From: Mugil cephalus
Taxonomy: Eukaryota; Chordata; Actinopteri; Mugiliformes; Mugilidae
Reading direction: 5' to 3'
Assembly (NCBI RefSeq): GCF_022458985.1
Contig: NC_061772.1
Span: 6,996,001 to 7,060,000, forward strand
DNA: 64,000 nt
Positions 32,018 to 48,959 of the stretch are shown piece by piece (the first letter of the stretch is position 1; each line of letters opens with the position of its first letter). The notes beneath the pieces were generated by a model. It made no database searches. It had not been told where the DNA came from and saw only the letters and a list, made by a program, of their open reading frames with translations. The translations under genes and the position numbers were made by a program.

Positions 32018-32212
32018 CTGGTTTCCTCCCACCTCCAAAGACATGCTTAGGTTTGACTGGTGATTCTAACTGACCCTAGGTGTGAGTGCTTGTCCGTCTC
32101 TGTGATAGACCGGCGACCTTCCCTGGGGGTACCCCACCCCTCGCCTGATGACTGCTGTGATAGGCTCCAACAGCCCTAGTTAGGATAAGCGGTAGTAGAA
32201 GATGAGACGAGC
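32018..32212. repeat. Common fish interspersed repeat fragment
   Basis: Starts GGTTTCCTCCCACCTCCAAA and ends GGATAAGCGGTAGTAGAAGATG; includes GTGATAGACCGGCGACCTTC. This block is a very frequent dispersed repeat in fish genomes. I cannot assign its class. Confidence 0.65.
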
Positions 32213-32256
32213 TTCCAGTAAGAACATCTTATTAGAAGCATATCTCAGAGCTACAA

Positions 32257-32300
32257 AAATAAATAAATAAATAAATAAATAAATAAAATGAAATAAAAAG
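32257..32300. repeat. (AAAT)n microsatellite
   Basis: Tandem AAATAAAT units with slight decay at the right end. Confidence 0.85.
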
Positions 32301-33449
32301 TCAGTGGTGGAAAAGCTGCTATATAGAAAATGCTAGATGTTACTCGATTATCAGCAGCGTCGATAAGGGGGCGGAAAGGTGATGATAATTCTAAGGGCCC
32401 ACAGCCCATAAGGGCCCACACACAGCCCGCAGTAGCATGTATGATGAAATTATTGTAATAATGTGTTCTCCCACTGTTATTTGGGGATGCTAATTAATTG
32501 TAAAGCTGCCACCACCTTTGTTAAACCAGTCTGGTCTGGGGTCAGACGACCGAGAAGGAAACAAAAACACACTCACTTGAATAGGAATGTCAAATAGCGT
32601 TTCATGGGAATGCATCAACTTTAAAATGACAAATTACCCCAATAAAAAGAAAGCTCACTGTTGGAATGAATCATTAGGGCCCCCTAAAGGACCCCCTGTA
32701 GCCCTGGCACTAATTACTAAGAGCCACAAGCTGGGTGAAAACACTGTTAAGGGACTCACTGCATCTTTTTAAAAACGCACACAAACCTACACTACAAACC
32801 TATAAAACCACAATGTTCAGTTACTACAATTACTGCACGCAACAAGGCCCACTACGACCGTAATAGCGTCAAGAAAACTCCACACCACTAGGGGGACACA
32901 GAGGGACCAGAGGGAGACGTCTATAGGGAGACGTTACCAAAAGACAAGCTTCTCGAAGGGAGGGGGGTCTAAAAGTGAAGAAGGCACTGATTTGGGGGAA
33001 AGATGTGTTGCCCTATATTAAGCCAATCCCTCAAAAATAAAAACAATGACAACGGAAGACACAACAGAAAAACGTTGAACATGGAAATAAAGTGGATTCA
33101 CTTATCTCGGCCGGCGTGGCAGCGACCCCCCTCCCCTATGTGTGGGGTTGTAAGTGTGTGGAGCCTTACGCACTCAGGAAGCGTGCGGCGACGGTGGGGA
33201 GATCCATAGAGGAGACTGTGGGAACTCATCGTTCCTAGTGCGAAAGCTGGCACGCAACTGCTACACCTGGTCCCTCTCTATCTGAAGGACGCATCTGACC
33301 TCCCCTCCACACTCAGAAAGTAACTCTGTCCCCTTCTCCGACTGCCTTCGCGGCCGGCAGCCCTGTTAGCTGCGATCCAGTGCCACAGCCTCAAACTTTT
33401 GGCAAGTGGAGTCTCTCTCCCGACTATCCTCCTGGCAACAATCACTGGA

Positions 33450-33492
<43 letters not shown>

Positions 33493-34970
33493 GCGTCCTC
33501 CGTACACCTGAGCACAGGTGTATCAAAATAAAATCAGGTGTGGGCGAACCCCTCCCCACAATGTCATCAGACAGAAACCCTTGCTCTGTATCTTCATCAC
33601 ATTATTATAATCTTAACTAATATATATTCATAGAACTGAATCGAAGCTAAAACAAAGCCACACATTATTTTTATTTTAATAATTTGTATACCCCATTTGG
33701 GCCCTTCTTAAAAATACTTGGTTCACAGTTGGACGTGAATTAAGTGAGCACGAACCAGCGAACTCCAGCAGGCAGAGAGTAAAATCATTTATGATCATAA
33801 GTAACTACGAGCATCAGGCGAGGGTCAGTTACTTTATCATGTTTCAAATGTGGCCTTGTAAATTTTTGTTATTGCTGGGACATTTGAATAGCCTAAATGC
33901 GAGGAAAGGTTAAATAAAGTAAAAAGACAATTCAGAATTTTGCTACCTGGAAGCGATTTAGATTTTGTGTATTCCAAGAGTAGGTTAGTTGTTCATCAGT
34001 TTTTCCACGAAACATAATATTAAACATAAATAGCCCAGAATTCATTGCAACTGCCATGATTATCAGTTGTGTAAAATAGCTTGTAACTACATCTGTCCGA
34101 TAAACGCAGAGACGTAAAACGTAGGACAATGCTTGAAGAAGAGAGTGGCTAAACAATTTAAGTACTCACGTAAAGTAAAAGTACCACAGAACTGTCGGCT
34201 AAAGAACTCAGTGGTCATTATCGTGTCCCAGAACTCATTGTGTGTCCACGCTACAGAATGAGGTCGAATGTGTCCCAGAGCACCAAACCTGTGGTCAGAG
34301 ATCAGATCACGCATGTGTCCTGGGTGGTGTGTTCACACCTGGACTTTAAGTATGGTATAACATTATAAGTTTATAAAAAAAAAACACTGCCTGTCACTAA
34401 TAATCACCCATTTTGAATACCAGTAGTGATCAATAACTCCATCCACAGTCAAGGTTGTATCACCAGACTCAACTCACACGTTTAAAATTACAATGAATAT
34501 ATAGATACGTTATTGAATCTTTCTTTCCTGCGTTGCACTTTGTCGACGGTCCCTGCGCACTGTCTCTTAGTCGGGTGCACATAAAGACCAATAATTAAGA
34601 TGGTAGTATAAGTATAGTATAACATTCTAAGTTATCACGCTATAGCATGATTTCTTTTTGTTATAACAAGATACTGATTTTTTTCTTGCGCATTTGTGCA
34701 TCCGATCATTGCCAAAGCAAATAAAGCCACCACTTGACCACTTGCATCTGCTTCTACGTTTCCATCTTTCTCTAGTCCAGCTGATGTTGTGAACCTGTTT
34801 TATCCCCATCTTCTTCAGGCTGAACCACACTCGGCGTCCAGGGCTAGACACGTTACATCACTGACTATATCAAATAGAACACGCCAACCTTTCTTCCTGT
34901 ATAGCTAATTTGTTAATTTGTTCAAAACATTAAAAAAAGGAAAAGAAAAGAAAGAAAAAGAACAAAAAAA
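32300..34970. other. Intergenic stretch upstream of GCSH
   Basis: No gene recognised. A GC-richer block at 33105-33400 contains CpGs and no coding signal. Near 34200-34350 is a partial relative of the hAT-like element of 12856-13499 (shared GGTCAGAGATCAGATC and TGTTCACACCTG). Confidence 0.45.
33451..33493. repeat. (ATT)n microsatellite
   Basis: About 14 uninterrupted ATT units between KARS1 and GCSH. Confidence 0.95.
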
Positions 34971-34974
34971 AATG

Positions 34975-35100
34975 AGTCACCTCCTCCTCCCCTCCCCTCT
35001 CCTCCTCCCACAGACACCCGCAACCAGTGGGATGGTGCGCGCTCCCGCGGTCAAGTGTATGTGCACTCGATTAAACACAGTAGGGCCACAGTGAGTGAAG
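34975..35100 (+). promoter_or_regulatory. gcsh: GCSH promoter/5' leader region
   Basis: A pyrimidine-rich tract (CCTCC repeats, 34981-35010) and CpG-containing sequence (GCGCGCTCCCGCGGTC, about 35036-35051) lie just upstream of the start codon, the usual look of a TATA-less housekeeping promoter. The transcription start is not determined. Confidence 0.45.
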
Positions 35101-35767
35101 ATGGCGATGAGGACAGCGCTGCGGTGCCTCTCTGCAAACTTTTCGTCCAGACTGCCTCAGCTCTCGTCAGCAGCGCAGCTCTCTGCGACTCGGCTGCTGT
35201 GGAGGAGCGGCTCTCCTCGGACTCTGAGCACCACCTCGGCCCTGTCCACAGGTAAAAGGGGGGAAAAAATCAGTCTGCATATTAGTCAATGTACCATTAC
35301 TAACATGCGGGCTGGTCACACATTCCTGTCAGACGCTAGTGGGCGGAAAGAAAACACCTCCTGTACTTTGTGTCACTTTTACGCAGCGGAGCAGAGGAAT
35401 GCGACAGGGAGGGAAGTTTGTTTTTGAGTTGGAGGAGCTGTACGCGCCGAAACTTTAGTGCAGATAGTCGCTGCCACTGGTGGGCTAAAGAATACGACAG
35501 GGCTCAATGTCCTCACTGTGCCAGTGGAGGACAGTCAGAGCACAAGCTCCATAAATCTACTAATTGCATACTGTATGTCTTGTGCACCGAGAAGCAGCTC
35601 ATTAAGCAGCAGTCACACATGATGATGACCGTGTGCCATAAATAACTGTAGAATAATGACTGTCATGTGCACACGTGGTCTGAAATTTGAACTTAATTTT
35701 CTCGCGTTTTCAGTTACTCTCAATCCCCGATATTTCATCGTGACATCGTGAAATGTCAAAACGTTAA

Positions 35768-35809
<42 letters not shown>

Positions 35810-38300
35810 CTGTCGTTTTAAGGTTCTCACTCCATAGAAAAAAATGTGCAGGCTTTTACAGCGACAGCATTCAGCCCTTAGACTCTGCTGCACACTGGTC
35901 ATGCATCAGCATCTTGCACAGTTCACAATCTGGTTCAAACCTGTATTTTTCTGCATGATCTGATGCCAGCACTGGGAATTGTTGAGGCATTACTGTTCCT
36001 CCCTCACGAACTGGAAAGATGTCAGCATGGCCTTGGGATCAAAGGGGCTTTTATTCTTGTTTTTTTTTTTTTTTTTTGTCATTTTAGATTTGACTCAATA
36101 AATGTGAATTGATTTTTTTGTTTTAGTTAGAACTGTCAAACCGATAGTGGCCAGAATCCATACATATAGTGACAGAAAAGCTCTAAGTGGACTGACAACA
36201 TATCACGTTGCCCAAGTAAAAGGCCACCTTTCTGCCCTGGTCCATAGTACAGTTGTTGTTCTGGGCTGTACACATGTTTTCCCTCCACACCAAGAATGTG
36301 GTATGTGTGGCTCAAAAGATCCATCACAGCCCCACAGTTAACACTGATTCATATTTTTGTGTTGTTGTTTTCTTTTTCTTTTTTTTTTGTTAAACTGATT
36401 ACCTGCTCTGTCTTTTCTTGGTAGCCCTAAAGTTCACAGATAAGCATGAGTGGGTGCGAGTGGAGGGCAAGATTGGCACTGTCGGCATCAGCAGTTATGC
36501 TCAGGTACGTTATTGGGGCTGTCTTTTTCACTAATCAATGAATTTATGACTTGTTTCAGAGCTTCGCTGACAGCAATCTAAATATAGTGATATGCTAATG
36601 TCTGTAGTGTCCCAGTTCAGTGCTGCACTTTGCCCTCAGCAGCTCCACTACAATCAGCTCATTTACTGTTTTATGGCTATTGTTTGACATAATTGATCAG
36701 TGGTACTCCGCTTAGGCATGCAGAAAATTTCATGAGCAGACTCTTGCTTAACTACACGTATTTGTGCAGCCACTGAATTTGAACGTTCAGATGATTTTTT
36801 TATCTCTGCTGCTCATTGGTCAGACGTCTGATTCTAAAAGGACACTGCAGGGAAAAAGATTAACGTGGTCAATTATTGCCTGGCTGTAATACCAATGTCA
36901 CAGCATTTGTATCACCACTTCAGAAAATACTCATTAACTGTGGCAACAGTTTAGCAATTTACTGTACTGTACTTGATCTGATTAAAAGGGTGGCAGGTTA
37001 ATCCATGTGTTACCACTGAATGAGACTGAGTATGACTGTATGAGCTGAAGCAACTCCTTGACACTAACTGGTGTTTGGTCTTATAATTCTTCATGTCTAA
37101 ATGTTCCACAGTACAAGGCTTTTTGAAAAATGCAAAATAGATTTCGGATCACAAACAACAAGGTGACCTATGACTACAAATATAATCAAGGAACAACCCC
37201 GAATTGTGTTATAGCCACTTTTCACTTTGTTGAGTTTACATTTCTGTTTTGAAAATATTGATGGCTACGTTATGAATGAGTGGCGTACTATGCAAGTAAC
37301 ATTTCCCTGTGGCTGTGGCCTCATTAAAAGATCCGTACTGCGGCAGTGACAATGTTTAAACCATAAGAAACATTACCCTCTTTTTATATCAGTTCATCAA
37401 ATCATATGGTAAAGTTCAAAACTAACGTGATTAAAAAACACATGACAATATATTTTTTCCATTACCATGAACATTGAACATAGACAATTTATTTAGAGTC
37501 AGTCACGCTGTCCTCCTGCCACATATGCCCGGTAGAGTACTATAATGTAAGGCCTCCTAAATACACTCTCATAAAACTATTTTCTGGATTTTAAATTTCC
37601 TTTTGCAAAGGACTACAGAGACACTTTTTTAACACTTCAAAGACTGAATGAGCAGTAGAGACTGGAAAAGACTAATACATTATTCTTATCATGCAGTTTC
37701 TTGACCTTAAGTATTATTACAACATTTCTTTTTTTGTGTCGTTATGTAAACAGTGTGTTGTGTCATTTTAGGAAGCATTAGGTGACGTGGTATACTGTGG
37801 ACTCCCTGAAGTTGGCCAAAGCCTTGAACAAATGGGTAAGATCCTGCAATACGTTGGACACTTAGTAAGTAAGTGATTCTAACAGAAGTATCTCTCATGT
37901 GTGTGCATTTGCATGTTGCAGAGGAGTTTGGTGCCTTGGAAAGTGTAAAGGCTGCCAGTGAGCTATACTCACCGCTGACGGGAGAAGTGACCGAAATCAA
38001 CACAGAGCTGGCAGAAAATCCCGGCCTTGTGAATAAAAAATGCTATGCAGAGGGTAAGCGTCTCGCACTCACTGCTGTCACAATTGTCCAAAGTAATGTT
38101 CAGGAATGCAGACGTTTTTTGGGTTAGATGACAAGTTGTGAAACCAGAAAAATATTACAGCTTGTTCCTATATCCAGTAACATACAAACTCTTATCTTTC
38201 AGGGTGGCTAATCAAGATGACCATTGAAAAACCAGAAGAACTGGATGGCCTCATGGACCAAGCTGCGTATGATAAATTTATCAAGTCACTTGAAGAATAA
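35101..38300 (+). CDS. gcsh: Glycine cleavage system H protein, mitochondrial (complete)
   Basis: Exons 35101-35251, 36425-36504, 37772-37835, 37922-38053, 38203-38300 join in phase to 174 residues (human 173). The H protein carries lipoate and shuttles the aminomethyl group of glycine between the P, T and L proteins in the mitochondrial matrix; it also supplies lipoyl groups to other enzymes. The first exon encodes an Arg/Ser-rich presequence without acidic residues ([16 protein letters not shown]...). The mature domain begins around [10 protein letters not shown]; the lipoyl-lysine is K108 in [15 protein letters not shown], and the C-terminal GWLIKM is intact. An upstream in-frame GTG is not needed; ATG at 35101 gives the family length. 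Confidence 0.97.
35768..35811. repeat. (AAT)n microsatellite
   Basis: About 14 AAT units in GCSH intron 1. Confidence 0.95.
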
Positions 38301-38645
38301 ACAGTGAAACCGACTGTGATGCTGACTGTAATGTAATTATGATCAAAGACTTATAGGCAGGGTTACTAACATCTTGTGTGACACTTTTCTTCATCTGTGG
38401 TATTTATTTTGATACTGGAAATGTGCTATCAAAATAATTTCAAATACTCTCTAACAGCTTCCTCTTGGACGGTTAGGATTTGTTTAGTCGCTAGAAAATC
38501 TGAAGGGCTCTTAACCTCAAGATCTGTCAGTATTATTGGGTCTTATTCCCGGTGTTTTGCTTCATTTTTAAATGTGCACAGATGTGGTGAAATGCTATAA
38601 AGTGCTGTCAGATTGATTTAATAAAATGCGATCTTTAAGTTTGAG
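38301..38645 (+). other. gcsh: GCSH 3' UTR with poly(A) signal
   Basis: Non-coding sequence after TAA with AATAAA at 38620-38625, followed by a T/G-rich stretch. Cleavage near 38640 is likely. Confidence 0.7.
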
Positions 38646-40354
38646 TTGATATGCTGTATCTATCATTGTTTATTTTACAGTTCAAATTTGATTCCTTTTT
38701 GATGGCGTTTGTGGCACCACATTTACCTCTTATAAAACAAACATTTGATGTGTTTGAGACAGATGTGTTCACTTCATGTTGCAGAGCATGCTGCTTCTTT
38801 TTGCTTATAGTTCCACACACCTTGACTTTTGCCCTCAGGTGAAGATAGACTGAGATTGCTAAAGCTAGCTGATCAATGATTAATGCAGAAGTGGTTTTAA
38901 AATCAGTGACTTGACAAAGCTCTGCACTCTCAGACAGATAATGAAGAATAAAAACTTTAATTAATATACTAGACTAAAACAGGCTGTTAATCAGTTACTG
39001 CAAATAATTAGCATATAAATCATTATTTAAATGTATTTTATATTCAAATATCTTAACCCATTCCTCTTTAAAAGCATTATGACTTCCCATTAAAAAACAG
39101 CATTTTTCCTATCCTTTAAACTTGACCTCTCTGCGTGATGTCCTTATTAAAATGATGTGTTTCATAGTTTGTGCTGATGTTTAACAACCACTATGAAACA
39201 GTGCGGGGTCACTTTGTTCCTAAGTGACCAGACATCGTCTTTTTCCCGACCATGTCCTTTTTTTGAGACCTACAAATGTGCCAAACTGTAACTATAACTA
39301 TAACTATAACTAAATTTGCATTGCGTTTCTCTGTGTTCCCCCCGCGGAAAGGTCCTGTTTTTCCCAAACTCAAGAACTCCTGTAAGTTTATTTCAGATCA
39401 TGCACCAGTTCAAGTTAGGTTACATTATTTTACAATCAAGTTCTAACAAGTACTTCACCTACACGATTACACTTACACTTACACACAATGAATATTATCA
39501 TTCTGACTATCCTGTTCCTTAGTTGCTGAAGTAGGAACCAACTCTCAGGGAAGCAGGCAAGTTCAGGCAGGGCTAATGGGGCTGGTACTTCATCTCTTGG
39601 GTATGTACTTTGCAACTGTCATTGTGGACCATTCTGCCCACTCATAGGAGACTAATTTATTTACTTTTTCGACATATTAAAAGGCCCAACACTCACTGTT
39701 TCTTACAACTGGTATTGTCAGAATGAAACCCTGTAGTACATTCATTTTTATGAGATTACTTAAACAGTGTTGTGTGTACATAGCAAGCAAATCCAGGTAC
39801 ATGCTGGTTTAACCACGACTGGCCCAGGTTACAGTCATGGGCACCATTCAAGAACTATCACGACCATCATGGATTTTCTTTTCTTTTCTTTTCTTTTCTT
39901 TTTTCTTTTTTAAATAACGTCATTAAATATTTACAGCTTTACACTTACTTTTAACTATGTGTAAAGCATTTGATGATAGTTTCATTCATTCTTATGATTT
40001 ACTATAAATAATGTAAAAAATGCGCGGCTCTGTGCGCGCTCTGTGTCCACACAAAGATCACTTTAAACACAAAACATTTAGTACGGTTACTTCCTGTTTT
40101 GCTTAAATGACCGATTTCCATCCGTGTTCATTACATATGTTTTAATAATTCAACGTGTATTTGTGTATACACTACTATGGTATTTATAGAAATAACTCGT
40201 TCTTCTACGGAGAGGAAATTGAGATATTTCTGTTCCATTTTGTCGTTAAATTTACGTGTTTTTGTGAAAGCAATGCTCCCTGTATACTCTTTGACTTCCT
40301 ATCTGTTCGACCATTGGCTGGTTGTTACATATCCCACAACCCCCCGCTTTGCAA
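38646..40354. other. Intergenic stretch between GCSH and RPL13
   Basis: No gene. Holds a short (TAACTA)n tract (about 39289-39311) and (TTTTC)n (39872-39905). The inverse CCAAT box ATTGG at about 40313 is likely part of the RPL13 promoter. Confidence 0.5.
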
Positions 40355-40391
40355 CTTCCTTTTTCCTTTCGGCCATTTTCCTCCCTCGTAG
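40355..40391 (+). promoter_or_regulatory. rpl13: RPL13 untranslated first exon with 5' TOP tract
   Basis: A 16-nt pyrimidine run (CTTCCTTTTTCCTTTC, 40355-40370) followed by GGCC, then donor CTCGTAG/GTATGC at 40391/40392. This is the terminal oligopyrimidine start of ribosomal protein mRNAs, which links translation to growth signalling through mTOR and LARP1. The exact start base within the tract is inferred. Confidence 0.7.
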
Positions 40392-40855
40392 GTATGCGAA
40401 ATTATCCTCCAAAGATTTCAAAATAATCTGTTTTAATCCTTGGTATATTGTTGATGTTTGTCAATTTCATTTACGACCTGAAATAGAGTGGGCGATCTTC
40501 TTTAAAATCATATGATTATTGTTATAAGTTTCTTCACTGAATGACTTGGTATCTTGTGTTTTAGTGGCAGTGCCCGGTTTAGTGATTGCTAGCATTGCCG
40601 CGTCGGGTCTACTTTTTGTTGCTCTATTTTTTAACAGTGACCCTTAAAATAAGAAAATGGCGATAAAATATGAGTGTCGACTGGTAAAGGCACGTTATTA
40701 AAGCATGGAGTAAACGGTATTAAAAACGCCTTTATTTCAAAGTCAACATGCTAGCCTAGCATCTCAGACATAGCGCCTTGCGGACTGATAGTAAGCCGGC
40801 ATGACAGCCTCCTCATGTCTGTGTGCCACGCTGTTTTCCAGGGAAGTAGGCAGCC

Positions 40856-44256
<3,401 letters not shown>

Positions 44257-44305
44257 AAATAGTCACTATGGAACTTTGCAAAATAAAGTGTTTAAAAGGA
44301 ACAGT
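44257..44305 (+). terminator. rpl13: RPL13 short 3' UTR and poly(A) signal
   Basis: AATAAA at 44282-44287, only 26 bp after the stop codon. Very short 3' UTRs are normal for ribosomal protein genes. Confidence 0.8.
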
Positions 44306-45636
44306 GTGAGAATTGTCATGATTATGAACTTGTTTAGATGGAGAGGTTGTAGTTTACATGGTCTGAAATAACTGCTCCACATCTAACCTATCCTAGTATA
44401 TGTATGGAGTCATACTAAATCTAAAAGAAGTACGAATAACAAGTCCTTTGTATAATAGTTTGGAAGATTTATCCACAAATTACAGCTAGAATTAAGTTTT
44501 TTGAGTGTTACCTTGGTGTGTTACCAGTCTTGTAGCGTACATAATTAGCGGAAGTTATTCTGATTTCTAATCAGTTGTAGCAGTAAATACAGACTACTGT
44601 CAGACCTGGTCTGAAGTGAGATCCACTGTGTGAATTAGGCTTGTATTTAGAGCAGTAGGTGGCACTAGAGGCACAACGGGTAACTCATTAATGAAGACCT
44701 TAAAATCAAGCAGGCATACTGTTTTTAAAAATTTGTCATGACAGTCACACTGGCAAATGATTGTCAGTGTCCTGAGATCAACAATACCTAGTTAGCAGAG
44801 GGAAACGAGTAGTATTTTATAACTCTGGTCAGCAAAATGCTATACAGAGAGCAGTTGATGCATTTGAGTGATTGTCATAATACTAAAATAGCTTTCCATT
44901 TTCCACAGTATGTACAGGTACTACATGTTGAGTTCAGTAATAATCTCTGAGGTGGACAGCGATGGGGGGGAGCAGGACAGCTCCTGCAGAGAAGGTGAAT
45001 TTTAATTTTCACACATAAACGTGCTCTTGCACATGACTCAGAGCAGACTACTAGTGTGGGGTTGTCCAGCAGAGGTCTGTACACGTGTTGGGTGTACTGT
45101 GGTGTGTCTTTAAAATGAAAGAAATAAAACCAACACAGATGCAGAGAAACCGTGAGACTCATGCATTACTCTACTAAAGCAGAAAATGTCTATTCCAAGA
45201 AAGATCCAAAGTGACTGGGTGTCCTTGTGTGTGTCTCCTTGAGTGTCTTTCTGTGCTTGAGCAGTCTGAATGTTCATAAATAATTCAGTTAATGAAGGTA
45301 AGTGGACAGTCAAGTTGATTTTGGCGTGGAGTGATTGATGTGGTTGAAACTAGAACTGAAAACGATGCTTATCTTTAATGTAGGGTATTGGTGAAAAAAT
45401 CAATTAACCCGAACAGATGTAACAAGACTCTGTAGATGATGAGAAATTATTAATTAGCAGCTTTCCTAAAGGACCTGGATGTGTTTAAACCAAATAAACA
45501 TGACCCCTGAACGTAACAATCATTTTGTCAAGTCACATCCAACAGTAAAACATCTACTCTCCAAAGCCTTGTATTCTCATTTGAGTGAGGCCGAGGAGAA
45601 GATTGTGAAGTGTATCATAAAATTTCACTTCATCCA
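44306..45636. other. Intergenic stretch after RPL13
   Basis: AT-rich; no coding signal or recognised repeat was seen. Confidence 0.45.
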
Positions 45637-46306
45637 TTCCGATCATCCATGAAATTATCACTGCCTGCCTAACACTGTGTCAGTCTCCCTTTTTGCCACC
45701 AAAGGGCCATGACCTGTGGAGGCAGGGATTCCAGGCCTCAGAAGGCAGATCCTTTAGGTCCTGCAAGTTGTGAGGTGAGGCCTCCGTGGATCATGCTTGT
45801 TTCTAATTGGACTGAGATCTGGGGAATTTGGAAGACAAGTCAGTACCTCAAACTTGTTGTTGTGCTCCTCAAACTATTCATGAAATACTTTTGCTTTGTG
45901 GCAGCGCACATTGTACATGGTGTGCAACAGAGCTTTTGCAAATGATTATGTCAAGGCAACATCCAAATGGTCTCTCAGCACAACATTGCCCACTGGCTGC
46001 CACGACACTGCCTTTCCTGGGTCGCCTTCTACCCATAGTGCACCTTATTGCTATGTGACTGATGAGACTAGGGTCCTGTGGTCCTGTTCTGCTGCCCATT
46101 ATGGAGGCTTTGTAATAGACATGGGTCAGCATGGGCACCCTGCTTGATCTGACTCTACTCAGGGCTAATACCCCCCAGTAGCTGTCATTTTTTGAGCTAC
46201 CAACTAGCATCATCATTTTTCCTTCTTCTAACGCGTAAACCTTGTCACAAGACGATCAGTTATTAACTTCACCTGACAGTGGTCACAATGTTATGGATGA
46301 CTGTTG
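45637..46306 (-). mobile_element. Degenerate full-span mariner/Tc1 element
   Basis: Both ends are recognisable: CCGATCATCCATGAAATTAT at the left and ACTTCACCTGACAGTGGTCA...ATGTTATGGATGA at the right. Between them, on the minus strand, runs a shortened and frameshifted transposase: segments equal to the fish element are the DLKDLL-type C-terminal region (45735-45830) and MLT next to a CTMGRRRP block (about 46020-46130). It is an older copy of the family also seen at 21756, 27046, 48216 and 59393. Confidence 0.75.
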
Positions 46307-48215
46307 ATATTACTTTCGAGTTCCACATTTGCTCATCATTTTTTTATTTATTTTTTTTTTCTCTGTGCTCACTTCCATCTTTGCTGCAATTAACATCCTC
46401 TATCTGCATTCAATCAATGAGGCCGGGCATCCTCCTGCAGTGTCAGCTTTATTGCAGTTATGTACTGTGTGTATTGTGTCTACTGTGGAAGCTAAGTGAG
46501 ACCTTTTGGACTGCACAATTTGTAGGTCAGTAAGGCATATATAATGATGGCTGAGGATGGTGCTGTGCACTGAAACACAACCCCGGGGATTGATTTTCAT
46601 TAACAGTGATGCTCCTATTACCAATAAGAAACTATTTACAATCAATAGTGTCTTTCGGGAAAAAAAGTGTCTTTTTCAAAAGTCTCCCCACGTCCAAAAA
46701 AATGCCTCCACTCGAGGGAGCTACTGGTGGAAAACTGACAATGATGTTGCACAGGTGCACCTCCTTTTTGGGGTTATTGTGCATGCAGTGTGGTCAGCAG
46801 CACCAAGGTGAGCAGTCAATGCACGTGTGTGTGGGGTCTGAATAGATAACCCACGTGTAAAGGCAGGGAACGTCCTGTGAGGTGCTGAACCGACACAGCA
46901 GTAGCAGCAGCAGATGGCCGTTGTTTGGAGCTGTGGCGTAAGAGGGCTCAGGTGTGAGCCCCACAGCAGACGTTCCCTACCAACTCTGAATACCCATGGA
47001 GGAAGAGTCAGTGAGGGTGAAAACTGGAACTGACTTGAGGCCAAGTAAATGAGTGTTTGAAAATCATGGATTTCCTTCATTTATAAAAAACAATTTCAAT
47101 AACAGCTCGTACAGGGAGTTTAGGGAATCTTTCAGTGTTTTGGTCAACAGAGCAGATAATTAAAAAGCAGGGAGCCATATGTTTTATTTTTTCCTGCTGT
47201 TGGAATAATTTGATTGGGCTGTCTGTCTGCCTGCCTGCCTCTTTTGAAAGCCTCTCATTGAATATGCCGCATCCTCTTGAAACCAAGTTGCAATGCTGCA
47301 AAACTCAGATGGAAAAAAAAATAAATAAAGTTCTCTCTGCTTGAAGGCCATTTTAGAAATATGAGATTTTAAAACCCATCAGGATTGAAATGTTACAAAA
47401 GCCGAAGCCTACACAATTTCATTATCCTAAAGTGCACTGCAACTCAGAGCCAACCACACAAGCTACTTTGAAAAAGGCAGAAGGAAACTTCTATTTATAC
47501 TTTGTATTCTGATGAGCCTAAAATCCCCCAAGTAATTTTGTCTTGTCTTTCACGGCCTTCAGATGTGCTCTGACGAAACCCAAGAGCCGCTGTTTTGACA
47601 ATGCGATCTATAAATGTTATGCAATGTCTGTAAAAACATTCATGAAAATAATACATTCGTGGGTGGACTGTGAAAAGGTTCAAGCACAGCAACAATACGT
47701 TATGTAACATACATAGCTGACAAGTGACTGAAACCCTACACTTTGAAAGAGACATTTAATGTCATACACTTGGCTTAAACCTGTGTCTGTGTGTGTTTGA
47801 TAATTGTGGCAGAGTTCACTGATGTCTGGAGCTCCCGCATAGAGAGACTTGATGCCTGATGTGCTACTGCTGAACGATCTGTCTTTTTCAGCACCTGTTG
47901 TTTTGTTGTGAAAATGTCCCCAACGCTTGCTGTCTATGTACAAAATGGATCTTACTGAAAGGATTATCATCCAGTCAGCTGATTACATTTTTTTTTTTCC
48001 GTGATCACATGTGGGATAGAACTAATTTTAGATCTAGAGCATATCGCTATAAGAAGGACCAGTAAATCGTTCTTAATCTAAGATGAGGAGATGATTCAAC
48101 ATAATATTTCACAGCTCAAAGAACTGTGGATATAAATGCATTTTCCTCTGGTGCGTCTGATGTGTTTTGAGTGCAATGCACATTATGATTTGAACAGATT
48201 TAGTGTCTAATTTTA
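46307..48215. other. Intergenic stretch between mariner copies
   Basis: No gene or recognised repeat. Short open frames on both strands lack family similarity and splice context. Confidence 0.45.
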
Positions 48216-48530
48216 TACCGATCAGCTACAACTCTAAAACCACTGACATGAGAAGTGAACAACTCAAAAAGCATAAAGAACAACACAAGGAGTTGACCCA
48301 GCCTCCAAACTCACTAGATCCCAAACTGATCAAGTATCAAGGATGCACTGGAACAAGCCTGTTCCACTGGTGCCCCTCCACTCAACCCACAGGACCCAAA
48401 GACCACCACAGGACACCCTCAGAAGGCCCATGTCCATTCTCTGATGAGTCAAAGCTGTTTTGGAGGCACACCATAGAGACCTACATAATATTAGGAAGGT
48501 GGTCATAATGTTATGCCTGATCGGTGTGTA
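48216..48530. mobile_element. Internally deleted mariner element with both termini
   Basis: Left end ACCGATCAGCTACAACTCTA; right end GTCATAATGTTATGCCTGAT then CGGTGT. The inside retains the transposase C-terminal coding traces (GTTGACCCAGCCTCCAAACT; CAAAGCTGTTTTGGAGGCAC). Better preserved at its right terminus than the other copies here. An open frame of 101 codons across it is not a gene. Confidence 0.78.
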
Positions 48531-48959
48531 AACACCTGCAATACATCCTGTTGTCTACCATTCACGGATTTTGTTTTCAAGCTTAATTAACTGGTTAGCT
48601 GCTAGTTGCTACAATAAATATTGAGACATTTGGGCATAAACAGTGTCTCAAACAGTGATACTATTTTACTGAGCCTGCACAGATTCATCAGAAAACAGAA
48701 AACACAGAGAGAGAGAAAGAGTGTGAAGCAGCAGGAATAGTAAGAACATGTCTTTCCATTAAGTTCTATTTATTTCACCTAATCACTCAAAATCAATGCA
48801 CACCTTCTTAACGCCCATCTCAGGTTTTGCGCTCTGTGCGAGCTGTCAGATGCAGCGGCTCATGTTACATTTCTCTCCCCCTCTCTCATAGACTCGGTTT
48901 TTGAATTGAACTACGGATAATCGCATCCAAACGAAAAGCCCATCCTTCCATCAGCAGCT

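Noticed and set aside
33105..33400. GC-richer block upstream of GCSH as a CpG-island promoter of an extra gene
   Set aside because: No exon, open frame of note, or start-like motif follows on either strand.
45878..46216. Minus-strand 112-codon frame as a possible gene
   Set aside because: It is the frameshifted remnant of a mariner transposase lying between the two element ends.
48203..48508. Plus-strand 101-codon frame
   Set aside because: It lies across a deleted mariner copy and reads the transposase in a wrong frame.
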